Source: Jaapia argillacea MUCL 33604
Lineage: Eukaryota > Basidiomycota > Agaricomycetes > Jaapiales > Jaapiaceae
Reading direction: 5' to 3'
Assembly (NCBI GenBank): GCA_000697665.1
Contig: KL197709.1
Span: 3,069,459 to 3,133,458 of the forward strand
DNA length: 64,000 bases
Part shown: piece by piece, positions 1 through 11,700 of the stretch
How the letters are laid out: each line of letters begins with the position of its first letter
Numbering within the stretch: position 1 is the stretch's first letter
Notes under the pieces: generated by a model
What the model saw: the letters and a program-made list of their open reading frames with translations, nothing else
What the model was told of the DNA's origin: nothing
Databases searched by the model: none
Translations under genes and position numbers: made by a program

Positions 1-1640
1 GCCACTTGTCCTCCCCATCTGTCAAACTGTCATCCAAGAAGTGTAGTTCATAGCTGTGACACCCTGAGGATCAAGGAGGCTGAGACAGCTGATGTTGGCC
101 ATTCAACCTGTAAGTTGAAGTCCATGCATCGCAAGCACAACTATATTTTCTTGCCTCAAGACTTGGTTCAACACATCTAGAGTCATTGGCTACCAGGCCA
201 GATGTTAGGGCAACACTATCCAAACAACAAGGCCACCAGTCTTAAAGGATGTGGAATACTGGTGATGGTGAAAGGTAAGATTAAGAATATGCTGATGAGG
301 ATGAGTATATAGGCTGAGGACCAATGACTTAGGCAGACATCCACATAATAGTGGTAATCCTAAGAGATTGAAGCTGGGGTAGTACTACAGTACAGGGGTT
401 TATATACCTATGCCAAGGCTTGCTGACTAAGCATTGGCTGAGTAAGCTAGTGCTGACTAATTATTCTAGAAGGTTCTAGTAAACTCCGGCAGATTCTCTT
501 CTATCGTTATGTGACTGGTCATGTGATATGACCATTTAAGAAAACAGAAATGCTGACTCCTGACAATCAGCCTATTCAGTGTCAGCCTCCACAGTGAGTG
601 TGCTGATTGTGTGAAGTAGGCTACTTATTAGTTTACATCTCTTCTTGAGACTCAGTGTTAAGATTGTTACTTCAACGAAGTATACAATGTAAGACTTGGA
701 TACTTCTCTGATGATACCTAGGCTACAGCCCCAGAAGTAGAACGACAAGAGGATGAGAAACTATCAGAGGTTTCCAGACAGGCGATCAGACAGGGATCAA
801 GTCAGAACAATGCAAATAGAGATAACGATCTATATTGACAAAGTGAACAAGATGGGGAATACTAGCGAATACAGGGAAGTATATATACTAAGATGAAGCA
901 CAGTCCGTAGTCTGTAGTGACGATGAGTAAGACAATCAGTAAGACAGTTAGTAAGACAGTAGTAGGTATGAGTCAAAGTGAGTCAGAGAAAATAGGAGTC
1001 TGTAGTTAGGGGTCTGTAGTCCGTAGTCCACAGTCGATGGTCTGATCTATGAGTCAGAGACATAGGGGTCCATAGTCCATGACCCAGGTTGTACTGGAAG
1101 GTGGAGTGACGAGGTGACGAGGAGTCAGAGTGATGGAGATGAAGGATAGTGCACTATAGGCTGGATGTGCAGGAATGAGGATGTGTCAAAGGGATGTCGA
1201 AGGGATATGAACCTGTCTCTTGTATTCAGGAGGAATATGATTGTAGTGCTTGATGATCCATATATGGAAGGATCAGATATCCGTGAGGAGTGTCAAGATA
1301 ACAAGAAAAATGAAAATAGGCATAGCATGGTGTGATTCTTAACACTCAGCTCCAAAGGGAGGCTGAGTAGCGAGACTCATTTCCGTTTCCCTCTCGAGAA
1401 CACAACTAGGTCCCATTCTCTCCCTGTAGGACGTGTACACAGGTACCCATACCCATGGTCGATTCTCTCTGGTGGCTGCAGACAGCTGTGGCTCCAGAGA
1501 CACATTTACATGTGTGTGATCAACTACAGGCTACCTACAAGGCAGCTGAGGTCCTTACACCTCAGTGCTGGGCTCGAGGCTTGTAAGTGCCTCTCATGAC
1601 ACCAGGACCTCCTGTAGTGGCGACACAGGTCAATCCCTGC
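1..1640. repeat. Gene-free, AT-richer repeat-like region
   Basis: No open frame of useful length is present on either strand. The sequence is AT-richer than the gene blocks. A stretch at about 370-715 (promoter-like, rich in short direct words, ending in an AT-rich tail) looks like a fragment of an LTR or similar dispersed element, but I see no matching second copy, primer-binding site or clean ends. If it is an LTR element it is an old, broken fossil. About 890-1090 holds a degenerate tandem tract, listed separately. The call rests on composition and absence of genes only. Confidence 0.4.
890..1090. repeat. Degenerate short tandem repeat tract
   Basis: Two word families recur in imperfect tandem. 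One is CAGTAAGACAGT-like (several copies at about 928-962). The other is GTAGTCCGTAGTC / GGGGTCTGTAGTC-like (copies around 903, 1002-1035 and 1065-1080). Units are about 12-20 nt and diverged, so this is an old minisatellite-like tract rather than a clean array. Confidence 0.45.
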
Positions 1641-1648
1641 CCATCACA

Positions 1649-1818
1649 CAAGTCAGTGATTACATAATACTGCCAAGTACCAAGCCACTTCTTCCTATAA
1701 GTGTCATAGTCAACTCATAGTAGACTTTACCCCTAACCCTAACTTCAACCATATTGGGACACCTGAGTTCAATCCCCTGTGGGGATAGATGTGGTTGCAG
1801 TCGGTCAGCTCCCAATAA
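1649..1818 (-). repeat. Dispersed repeat, copy A (inverted relative to copy B)
   Basis: The reverse complement of this stretch aligns with 2140-2286. The best block is the 57 nt beginning TTATTGGGAGCTGA (minus strand, from 1818), which differs from copy B at only a few positions. It continues through a more diverged middle, where copy B is shorter, to a shared CAGTATTATGTAAT block. Both arms are non-coding in all frames that could matter. This could be a SINE or MITE family, or a rearranged single element. The family is not recognised. Confidence 0.6.
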
Positions 1819-2139
1819 CTTCACCCAAAACCAACTCTCCCCCTCATCCATTAGGGCCACCATTTGCCTCAGGTCCTGGGGCTGCCATGATCTCATTCAT
1901 ATGCCTGAACTCCTGGAGGCTGTTAGTGTGAGAAAGTGAAGCAAGCCCCTACTGATACTGGTGAATGTCATGGTATTCAAGTAGCCATTGAGTAGTGTAT
2001 ATAGAACCTTCTTAACCCAAAAATATACCTTCATTTACATGTTAACCCTCAGTATTGGACACCACAGTGTATTCCTAATACTGTCAGTGTTGTGAGACAG
2101 GTTTGAACCCGTGCCTCTCAAGGGTGTGGTATTAAGGGT

Positions 2140-2286
2140 TTATTGGGAGCTGATTGACTGCAACCACATCTGTCCCCACAGAGGATTAACTCAGGACCTT
2201 CTGGTATGGCTGGAGATTGGAGTTAGGATTGGTCCATGGTGGACACAGCTTGGAACTGCACAGTATTATGTAATGCTTGACTTGTT
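2140..2286 (+). repeat. Dispersed repeat, copy B (inverted relative to copy A)
   Basis: This is the second copy of the element at 1649-1818, in opposite orientation and about 320 bp away. Identity is high in the first 57 nt (starting TTATTGGGAGCTGA). It falls in the middle, where this copy lacks roughly 20-25 nt, then recovers at CAGTATTATGTAAT. The two arms could fold into a long imperfect hairpin with a 320-nt loop if transcribed. No transposase frame lies between them. Confidence 0.6.
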
Positions 2287-2299
2287 CTCTGCAGAGTTG

Positions 2300-2900
2300 G
2301 GCTTGTGTTCATCATCTCTGACACAGCTCAACTCAGGTGTGTAGTATATTGGTCTTGTAATGAATATATCTCCCACATAGCTTGACTCAGGTTTTCTAAG
2401 TGCTAGATTACTCTAGCACTTCACAGGGTTGTGGGTGCAGTGTCAGCCAGTGAACCTGTGGTGTGACCCATGCCATACCCCAATCCTTGTAGTTGTGCCA
2501 CTATACTGTACCATTTTGATCAATTCAACATGGGGTGTGATCTGTGACAGTGAGGGAATAGGACAGGTTTCCAATACCTGTACAGGTAGCAGGTACAGAT
2601 ACTAGTGGGTAATGGTATGGGTCCAGCCAGAGAGACCCATGGACCCCTGGAAAGACCCTCCACCCCTAATCTTTCATTGAGGAGCTAGGGAGGTGGTTTG
2701 GAGTCCAAAAAATGTATTACTTGATAAATACTACATGTACATTGAGCTATACTATATTACTCCCCACCATATATACCTGGGATGTATGGCAAGACAACAG
2801 CCATACATGTGAGCCCCTGTTTTGAAACTCAGGTCAAAATCCAAATACAATTATCGTTGGTCACAATCATTATCATACCCACCTTTACAATAACCTACAC
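2300..2900. repeat. Non-coding repeat-like stretch
   Basis: There is no supported gene. The phrase around 2327-2350 (CTCAACTCAGGTGTGTAGTA) recurs in a diverged form at about 3511-3537 (GGCTCAATTAGGTGTGTAGT), in the same orientation. The stretch therefore seems to be built from fragments of a dispersed family that also occurs downstream. Confidence 0.35.
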
Positions 2901-2934
2901 AACCCTTGTCACCCACAACAAATTCTCATTTTCA

Positions 2935-3200
2935 TGCCACTGAAGAAATCAGGAACAGCCAAAAAGAAGGGAAAGAAGATAGCAGTATTGAAGGACAACA
3001 ACCAAAGGCAACAAAACAAGGAAAGGGCAACAGATTGGGCCCCTCCACTGTAACCTCTACAAGAGTCAAAAGTCCAGCACCTGGACCATCTACCAGTCAT
3101 TGACCACAGTGAGCCACTGTCCAAGGAGGATGACACTACAAGCCACAGTGATGCCATTGTTGAGCACCCTGTTGCTGATGATGTTGAGGGTGAATGATTG
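2935..3200 (+). pseudogene. Remnant of a lysine-rich coding sequence, probably from a mobile element
   Basis: A frame opening at 2935 encodes a short, very basic start (MPLKKSGTAKKKGKK) followed by a Gln/Asn-rich part. The following sequence to about 3200 still has protein-like acidic and hydrophilic composition, but no single frame continues through it. The basic leader resembles the N-termini of many fungal transposon-encoded proteins, yet no catalytic motif is visible, so the family is not assigned. It sits among repeats and directly upstream of a tRNA-like element. It is most likely a fossil fragment. Confidence 0.3.
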
Positions 3201-3262
3201 GAGGTGGTGAGGCAAATGCCCACTATAACAGATATATGTACATGGATCACTCCAATATCATG

Positions 3263-3330
3263 AGCTGCTGTAGTATAGCGGTTATTGTTGCCTATTAATA
3301 TGAGGTTATGCATTCAAATCTTGCTTGTGC
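3263..3330 (+). repeat. tRNA-like SINE head or decayed tRNA pseudogene
   Basis: The stretch carries an A-box-like block (TAGTATAGCGGTTA at 3271) followed about 27 nt later by a B-box-like block (GCATTCAAATCTTGC at 3310), the internal promoter layout of a tRNA. A rough anticodon-arm-like hairpin lies between them, but the acceptor stem does not pair well. This fits a tRNA-derived SINE head or an old tRNA pseudogene rather than a working tRNA. A T-rich stretch (about 3336-3352) follows. Confidence 0.4.
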
Positions 3331-3339
3331 TTTCTGTCT

Positions 3340-4048
3340 TTTACTAATTTTGGAAGGGTGTGGCAATTTCGGCAAGTTTGGCTGGGTCTGTACAAAACAT
3401 TTCCACAGGGTTTGGGATGGGGTCACTCAAATATTATGCTGGAACATCACTAATTGACTCCTGAAAACTGTCTCTGATAGGTAACTCTGAAAAACCCTGC
3501 AGCAAGGTCTGGCTCAATTAGGTGTGTAGTAATATAGAGGACCCACAGAAAGAATTTCGTCAATGCACATTAGTGTCAACGAGATATAGCTCACACAGCG
3601 CCAGGAGCGGGATTTCTGGGAAAGCACAAAAATTACAAGTGAGTTTCGCCGTCTGCCATCTTTACCGAAAATAGCAATAAATATGTGATTTGAATATGCT
3701 GGGAAGCCGCAGTTATTCAGATATTTTAACCACTCGAAAAGGAATGTCGAGGGGACATGCCCGGAACATTATGAATTCGGAAACGGACGGTATGATGAGA
3801 CGGTTTATCGGCCCTGGTCTGCAGTGCAACTAGTGCTTCAAAAGCACTCTGAAATGTCTTGACAACCAGATTGTTCCGATACTTGCTGGCGGTAAGGGCA
3901 ACTGCGCAGCAGATAATCATTGCACTATAGGCCAGCAGCAGGCGATTGTCAAGGATAGGTGCCGACTTAACGACCAGTCCACGACTGTCAGGGGGGATGT
4001 GCCGCTACTGTCCAATCTCATTACTCCGCTATAAAAACTACAAGAATC
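3340..4048. other. Intergenic, no supported gene
   Basis: This lies between the repeat block and the 3' end of SEC63. Only short frames of up to about 65 codons occur and none resembles a known family. A diverged copy of a repeat word from 2327 lies at about 3511. Sequence composition shifts toward that of the gene block from about 3600 on. Confidence 0.5.
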
Positions 4049-6474
4049 TCAATCACTATCACTACTACTGTCGCCCGCATCGTCCTTCTTATCGTCGTCC
4101 GTGGAGCTCTCATCATCACTATCTTCATCCTTTCTCTTCTTGACGGAGCCTCCCCGCATGGCAGCCATCTGTCCCGCCAAACTGTCTTCTTCTGGGTCTG
4201 AGATTTCGTCTTCTATTGCTTGTTCGTCGGCGTTGAGAGCTGAGACGTCGTCTACTTTGAGCTAGAGGCATAGAATTGTGAATGTCAGCAAACGGAAATC
4301 AAGGGCAAATAAAAGGGACACGGACCGCAATATCCCGAACGACGTCCTCTCCAACAAAGGTATCACTCATCAAATAGACTCTCCAGGTGTACAGCCCAAC
4401 GCCTGGCGGAGCCTGGAACTGCAACTTGTAACATCTATAATTGCGATCTCTTGAAGGGTCAGAAAAGGGCACTTCGGTGATTCGGGTGGGAGGGACGACG
4501 ACGCGGGAGGATTTGTCGTCTGCGAGGACGACCCACCAGCCGGGTTTTCGGTACTATCGGGTGTGTATTAATGGGTGCGAGCAACGGAGAGACGGAGGAG
4601 GGACATACGCTTGGCCAATAGGGTGCATGTGCCCAACCTTCTGCTAATTCGGGAGTGGGGAGATCTTCGGCGTCTTTCCGACCGTTAAGGAATGCGAGGT
4701 CCTTCTCTTCGTTGGGATCCTCGAGTGTGGTGTGGCCGTTGGATTGGTCGTCCGCTGCTGGTTGTTCCGTGCCGGGTGGTGAAATGCGAAGTTTAAGCAA
4801 GAGAAAGACGATGGCTGATGGTGTGACGAGACGTTCTCCGATGACTGCGACGATAGAAATTAAAACTCGCTCAACAGTTGAAGGTCCAGACTCACCCTTG
4901 AAAGAGGCATCGACAACGTCCAACCTGCCCCACTTCTTGACGGCCTTTTTGATCTCGCCTACTCTGCCGTCGCCCTTGCCGCTCAATACGTCGACCAGAT
5001 CTTCAATCTTGTCCACGTCTTCCTCCTTGACCTCGCTCGCCTCAACACCTGGCAGCTGCGAAAATTTGAGTTTGTTGTCGGCGGGAGAGGGAGGGATGGC
5101 TTGTGCTAGGTGGGACTGGAGGCGCATAATGGAGAGGGTTGGGGAGAGCCAGTTGCGGGACGTTGAGATCTGGAGAAACGAGTTGAGGAGGGTCGGGGTG
5201 TGGAGAAGGAGGGTGCGTTGTTCTGTGTCGCGTGAATACCAGTTAACATGAGAAAGCGAGATGGCGTACCGGCTTGAAGGGCTGCGCTCTTGACATCCAA
5301 GCGTAACAGATGAGCATATAGCAACACAAGTCCTCTGCGCCGACTTTCACTGCCCTCTCCCTTGCCCATACCGGCCAACTTTTTCAACTCTGCCCACTTG
5401 CCTGCTCCCAGCTTTTCTGCGACCTTGCCCTCTAGTTGCTTGATTTCCTCCCTGTCGGCACCTTTCCCCTTCTTGCCCTTGGCACCAATCTCGTACTGCA
5501 AGGACTTTCCCAAAGCTGCGACGACGTCATCGACACCACTCTCCTCCTTTAATGCTTTGAAGAATGTGGAAGCGGTTTGAATGGTAACGCCATCTTTGGT
5601 CTTTGAACGTGTGCCGAACCACCATTGACCGACGATGACTGGGAGTGCGCCACCGAATACGAGACCGTAGAGACCGAGCACCCAGATGTTATTTTTGGAG
5701 TCGATGATCCACTTTGGGAGGGCGATGCCCATGGATATTTCTTGGCGGCCGTCGGGGTGACCATAGAGTTCCCAGTTTTTGCGAATAGTTTCGTCTGTCA
5801 AGCTGGGAGACATGGTGTGAGACGAGAGTAAAGGGGAGGAGGGTAGGGACGTACGACTTGTAAGCCTTTGTGATTTCTACGAAGCGAGCTTCGACGGCAT
5901 CCATTGTTTCGTTGATGGCGAGTTTGACCTTGTCGGGGTGACTTGGGGAATGTTAGGGAGCAGGCGACGGAAATGAGAAAGAACGTACTAGAGACGAGAG
6001 AGTTTCTTGAAATGAGACTTGATCTCCTTGTCTGTGGTTCCCTGGGAGAGTGTGAGCGTGGAGGTGGAGTTGGGAGGGAAGAGAACTAACAGATCGAATG
6101 CCAAGGATTTCAAAGGGATCGTATATCTTCTGGTCGGACTTGACACTTGCCATCTTCCATGCCAGCAGGACCCAGGCCAACCATCCGACGATTGCAAACA
6201 TGGTCCTAGAACGAGTGTGAGGGATGCTCGGGGGGATTGAGAGGCAAACATACTTTTTCTGGATATTTGGGAGGAAGAAAGAGCCATTCTGAGATTTCTT
6301 GAGGACAGCTCGATGGGTTATGCATTGTTGGCATTGACAGCTGTTGGAGTCTGTCGATTTCGGTTGTGTGGTGGACAGCAGCGACACACTAAGCGGCACC
6401 AGCACCAGGAACAGAAATGTTAGAATAAAGTAGGCGGCCATGGTGCCCGCCTCGTCATAGTGGTACGACGCCAT
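4049..6474 (-). CDS. SEC63: SEC63, J-domain subunit of the ER protein translocon
   Basis: This is the ER membrane protein that recruits the Hsp70 Kar2/BiP to the Sec61 channel and drives post-translational translocation. Read through about seven short introns, the protein is roughly 650 aa. It has an N-terminal membrane segment (AAYFILTFLFLVLVPL), a second one after the first intron (FAIVGWLAWVLLAW) and a lumenal J domain starting YDPFEILGIR with the HPD motif intact (YHPDKVKLAINETMDA, spliced across 5930-6000). A third membrane segment is IWVLGLYGLVFGGALPVIVG. The Brl domain follows, then a highly acidic Ser/Asp tail ending SSSDSD, which in yeast binds Sec62. Order, length and tail all match the family. 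The start is the first ATG of the exon carrying the first membrane segment. It is divergent from the coilin-like gene with only 170 bp between the starts. Confidence 0.93.
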
Positions 6475-6644
6475 TGCAGCGGTGGAGGGAGAGGTTACAG
6501 TCGAAGGATGGAGGAAGCTGCTGGCATCGACGTGTATATTATGTAATATTCGATGTGCTGGCAGCTAGGGTTAGGTCCCATCACGTGAGGAAGTTATCTT
6601 CTCGTCACGCCCATCACGCTTCTCCGCTGCAGCCTGCCAATGCC
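6475..6644. promoter_or_regulatory. Short shared promoter of SEC63 and the coilin-like gene
   Basis: The 170 bp between two divergent start codons must contain both 5' UTRs and core promoters. I see no clear TATA box for either gene. The spacing implies a shared nucleosome-depleted region. Confidence 0.5.
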
Positions 6645-8412
6645 ATGCCTCGAATCCGCGTCCAATGCACAGAGCCAGCAGTCAGAGCGTGGTTCAACAT
6701 ATCCCAGGACCTATTGAGTATTCAAGACCTTAAATATTCCCTATGTCGCAATCTACTTCCCGCCGTTAACCCAGAAGCTGTGTCGCTGTCGTTGGATAAT
6801 TTTGAGCTGTTGGACGACAGCCCGGTTGACATTGTCAGAGATGGCGATCTCATTTTGTGTGTATCCTTTATTAATCTACTTGGATATATCTCATGCAATG
6901 CCAGGATTAAATTGAGCGCTGCTGTCCATCGTTCAAAGAGAAAGGCGTCTCCCACTCCCGTCGGTGAGTCGACACAGGCTTTCAGTGTGTCTGTCCTCAC
7001 GCGCATCAGCTAGCGCCTCGCAAACGCTTAAAGCAATCGTCAGTTGCTCCTCCAATCCGTGCAACCCACCCACCTCCCTCCGTCTCCTCTTCTGAAGACA
7101 CATCCGACGACACATCGACTGAAGACACATCCTCCGAAGATGACAGCTCATCTTCCTCTGAAGAATCAGAGGAAGATTCAGACTCGGATTCAGATTCGGA
7201 CTCGAGCTCTCCTCCCTCCATCTACAAGAACCCCCCAAAACAGCATGTACCGCCCCGCACTGCACCCAAACCTAAAGCTCCCATCACGTACGTCCCATCT
7301 CATTATCCCTGTCACTCGCATGCCAATCAACCCCCAGCGCCCGAACACCTTCCAAACCTCCCGTCCCACCAGGCCACGGAAAGCCACAAACTCAAAACAG
7401 AAACCATCGCAGAAAACTAAAACGTCAACACGAAAAACAAGCCAAAGCCTCCGCTTCCGGCCCTTTGCTCCCTGCTCATGCCATCTCTACCGCAAACGCT
7501 ATTCCCCTTGGCCCACACCTCCCTTCCCAAGATCAGCCTATGGATGAAGATGTGCACGTCGAAGTGAATGAAACCGACAGACAACCGAGTACGCCGGCGG
7601 AACGCATGATCATGATGGCCCTCTCTCTCAATTCCAACAAGAACAAGAAGCGTAACTTTAAGGCCTCCATGAACAAACCTCTTCCCGAAAAGATTATCTT
7701 TGGCGCATCTTCCTCCTCCGCCCCTTTAGCCGACAATTCCACTCCATCCGAGAGGGAGTGGGACAAGGACAAAGCTCCTGACCCTCAGTTCCCCCACCCG
7801 CACCCTCGACTCGTTCCCCCTTCCGAACTGCAAGAAAGAGGCGAGTTGCCGCCGAATATATTTGTTACCAGTGTTGATGTCGAGGAGGGAATGCACGGCA
7901 AGAAGAGGAAGGGGAAAGGTAAACGACGTGATAATGTAGCCAGCCCACCCTTGGAAGGGCAGGATGAACGTCAAGGAGAGGTTTGCTTGGACTATGGGAC
8001 AGCTAATGGGGTTGACGAGGATGTTTCGACCACATCGACTAACTTCCTAAAGGACGACGGCACTCCCAATATTGATCTCGTTCAGCACAAGTGGGACACA
8101 CTGACCGTAATCACACAACTTGATCAACTCAAACCTGGCATTCTCATTGGCTGGAAGGTTCGTTTCCCTCCAGATCACTCCAAACTCATCTCATTGGTCA
8201 ATCAGGCACTCGGAGTAAACCCAGCAACATACTCCCCCGAGATCCTCCTGCACTTGGCAAGAATCATCGCTATCAATACCACGCATCTCGATGTAGTCTC
8301 ATTTCTTCCCAACATCGCCTCCTTCGGAGTAGACGGGCTGGCAGAAGAGCCAGAGGAGGAGAGCTACGAACTCGCGGAGGTACTCGGAGGAGGGTGGAAG
8401 CTCATTGGTTGA
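6645..8412 (+). CDS. Coilin-like nuclear protein
   Basis: The start MPRIRVQ opens a coilin N-terminal-type, ubiquitin-like fold. Features include IQDLKYSLCRNLLP, LSLDNFELLD, and a DIVRDGDLI motif where coilins have their conserved VRDGD/VRDND turn. Introns lie at 6857-6904, near 6966-7013 (acceptor CTAG) and near 7289-7338. After them come a basic patch (APRKRLK), a long Ser/Asp/Glu acidic tract (7090-7205), a second basic patch (HRRKLKRQ) and a low-complexity middle. The C-terminus (about residues 420-470 by my model) has a Tudor-like segment (QLDQLKPGILIGWKVRF), followed by a helical tail ending in WKLIG. The N-terminal domain, central NLS/Ser tract and C-terminal Tudor-like domain together are the coilin architecture of Cajal bodies. 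No function has been shown here and the C-terminal match is weak. Family assignment is mine from motifs. Confidence 0.68.
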
Positions 8413-8741
8413 GTTCCCAAATAGCACAGTCAGCGTCCGGTATCTAAACGCCCGTTGTAAGAGCGAATGATCATGAGTTGTATAGTTACCGGTCAGATGG
8501 TAACACGACGTTGAGTAAACCCAATCCGAAAGTCCCCGAAACCCGTCGAAATGTGATCAGAATATTTTTTGCCGACGAGTCAACGCGTCTTGACCGGCTG
8601 CGCTGCTTCGCTGTCTATATTCTCCTCTCGCATACCAACTCCATCCCATCTGCCTTTCAGGCTCACCGTCCTTCCATCCTCAACCCGCATGACCCTCTAA
8701 TCTAATCTATTCGCGACGCCTTTCTACTGTGCACATTAGCC
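8413..8741. promoter_or_regulatory. Intergenic/promoter before the PPR gene
   Basis: The 329 bp lies between two co-directional genes. It is pyrimidine-rich in its last 100 bp (CT stretches from about 8620), as is usual for fungal core promoters near the start site. There is no open frame I would call. Confidence 0.45.
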
Positions 8742-11700
8742 ATGCTGCCAAAAGTCGCCAACCACATATTACACCACACCGCCCGTGCGGCGGCGGCGGT
8801 ACAAAACCAAACCGGTCAAACTATTCGTAGCGTTCTTCAATCTCATACCGCTCTACCCAGTACCACAACCACTGCAGTCACCAGCGGAGGAGGCGGAGGT
8901 ATTGGAGGATGGAATGGAGCTACCAGTTCGAGCTGGGGAAGTAGTGGGGCTGGACCTGGCGGTGCCAAATATCAGTCTAGCTCGAGGTTTTATAATGGTT
9001 ATACGGTCAGTTCGTCTCCCCACTCGTGCCATGTCGTGTCTGACTTGGATGTCTACGTAGGGATCGGGTCGCGCCATCACTCAAGCAAACTCGACCGCCG
9101 CTGACGGTGATGACTCTGAGGAGCTCAAGTCCAACCGTCCTTCCCGTCAACCCACCAAAGGCACCACAAAACAAAAGGCACGATCCAGGAGTCAGAGCTT
9201 GAGTGGAAGATTGGAGAGAGGCGAAAAGTTGGGTGTGTTGCAGACTGTAAAGTTACACGCGAGGTCCAGGCATGCGTTTGCCGAGACTTCTGGTACTGGG
9301 GATGGCAAGGTGGAGAGTGAGATCGAGGGTGAGAGGGTCCCCAGGAGACGTCGTAATTCCACCGCATCCCATGAATCATCGTCCAACCCGGCATCTGGCA
9401 TTCCCCCTCCCCCTCCCGAAGCTCTCCAGAAACAGTCAACGGCCCCTCAGTCTTCCCGCATCGGCGCTCTCCCATGGAAAGGTTCAGAGGACGAATTCAT
9501 CGGTGACGACAAGGCACTCTCGGTTTCTCTCCAAGCGGCAAAGCAAAGCGGTGACCCCACTCGAGTTATCCACGAAGTATCCAAAATCCGCGCTGCACCT
9601 GGTGATCGCACTACGACCTTGTTCAACCTCGCCATCGAAGCTCTTTACGAAACTCGTACTGCCGGTGAACCGCTCAAGTTCATCCTCGAGACGTACAATG
9701 ACATGATCGGTCGTTCGCTCATCCCCAACTTTAAGACTTACTCGTTGCTCATCCTCGCGCTCACGGATCGCGATGAGGAGGTCAGAAAGGTCATCACCAC
9801 CCTGCAGACCAGGAAGAAGACCGGTTCATTGCCTGGCAGGTCAGAGGTATCCAGCGAATCCATGGATAACAGTCGCATCAAGCAACTCCAGTCAGAGAAC
9901 AACTTTGCTTCAGCAATGTCGCTCTTTCAAGCTGCTTGCTCCGTACCATACTTTGCAGACAAGATCCCCATCCAGATTTACAGCAACCTCATTCGGTCAT
10001 GCGCGAACCACGCAAACCTCGATGCCGCCATCAGCGTTTACGGGCACTTGGAACAACGTCAGGACGTTCTTCCCTCTCCCATGGTCTATGCCAACCTCAT
10101 TTCGGCATTTACCAACGCCAAGGATCTCAAGGGCGCCAAGACCGTTTTCGCAGAGTTCAAGGCTGCCTCACGAGAGGATCGCATTGGCTGGCGTAACAGG
10201 GATTTAGTCTACGGAGATTCGATCGCTTCGCTCGGAGACGACAAACGTTCCGGTGCCGCTCGTACTTCCCAGCTCATCGTTTACAACAGGATGCTCGAGG
10301 CGTACTTCCGTTGCGGTCAACCCGCCGCCGCCTTGGGCCTTTTGGAAAAAATGATGGATACTGAGCACGGTGATGCTTTTGGCCCAGCTGATGCACCTCC
10401 CCCCGCTTCCTCGACCTTTACCGTCGTTATTTCAGGATTCTGCCAAGTCGGTGATGTCACTACTGCTCTTTCGTGGTTCGACAAGCTGTTGCAGCAGGAA
10501 AGGACAGCTCGTCATCCCTGGGAACCGTCTGCACAACCAGTCCGTCCCGATCAGGTTGCGTGGATATGTATGCTCGAAGCCCTCATGGAGCACCAGATGG
10601 TTGACGAACTCAACAAGCTTTGGTCTATTCAGCTCGAGACTGCGACACGTGATGGTTTGCAAATCAGGCCAATTGACCGTATTGGCGTTCTGGAATTGAA
10701 CATCCGTCGATTGAACTCGAACGCCGATATGCCCCAGGACCAAGTCATCGCGACACTTGACTTCCTCGCGCAACAGGTCTTTTTCACTGACGCGCGTGGT
10801 GGCCAGCTTAACTACCTCAAGGACCAGACCATTCGACTCGCAGATGCCGTCGTGCAAAAGTATGCCCTACACAATTCTTTGGAGAAGGCCGTCGATTTCG
10901 TGGAACATTACATGGCTTGCACATTCAAACAGTGTGAGAGGGGACTGGACGCCGAGGGAAATACTCGATCGGATTACCAAGTCAAGTCACGGATGCAGCT
11001 CATTATCTCGAACGCCAATGCTCAGCTCCTTACGCCGACTACTCCACCACTACCACTTCCTTTGGCTTTCCGCATATCTCGACTCTCGGAATCCGTTGGC
11101 CTGCTGCCTTCAAGATCCACGGCTTCTTACTACCTCTACGCCTTCCAGCACGCCACTAAGGCGGGAGACTCCCTGAACCTGACTCTGCGGGAGTGGGAAA
11201 TTCTCACGTATGCCGCAACCGTCCTCGCTTTGCCTCCAGTTGAAGGTGAAGTGGTGTCGAGGCCGAAAGACCTCAATTGGCACGGCATTGCGTCGTTTTT
11301 GAAAGTGTTGGAAAGGCACAATGTTGAAGTGGGCAACATGAGCGATCTCGTCCTTCGCAGACTTGTGCAGATCAGTCTCGCCCATGCTGGTCGTCCAGAT
11401 TCCCGGAAGGCGTTTGCTAGCCTCGGCCATGTGCTGGGACCCATGATGAGTGAGGTCCTCAGCAGCAGTGATGGATCCCTTTCGGACACTGCCGTTACCA
11501 CTCCGGTCTCGGAGGTTGACCTTGCCCCGTTACCCATGACCAAGCGCGTCACCATCGATCCATACCACAGCCGGTCCGTCGAAGAATTCTTCCCATCCCA
11601 TCCAAGGGTCACTCCCCTCACCGCATACGCGCGATTCCAAAAGGGCATGCATTCTGGCATGTATCCCACCCCTGAAGTCATCGGACGACTCATCGCTGCA

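Noticed and set aside
890-1090. CRISPR-like array
   Set aside because: Repeats are degenerate, lack regular spacers and the organism is a fungus.
1-1640. An LTR retroelement in the first 1.6 kb
   Set aside because: No paired repeats, priming site or coding domain could be seen, so at best an unidentifiable fossil fragment.
1737-1742. CCCCTAACCCTAAC resembling a telomere repeat
   Set aside because: Only two partial units are present, inside a dispersed repeat arm. No array, and genes lie on both sides in the window.
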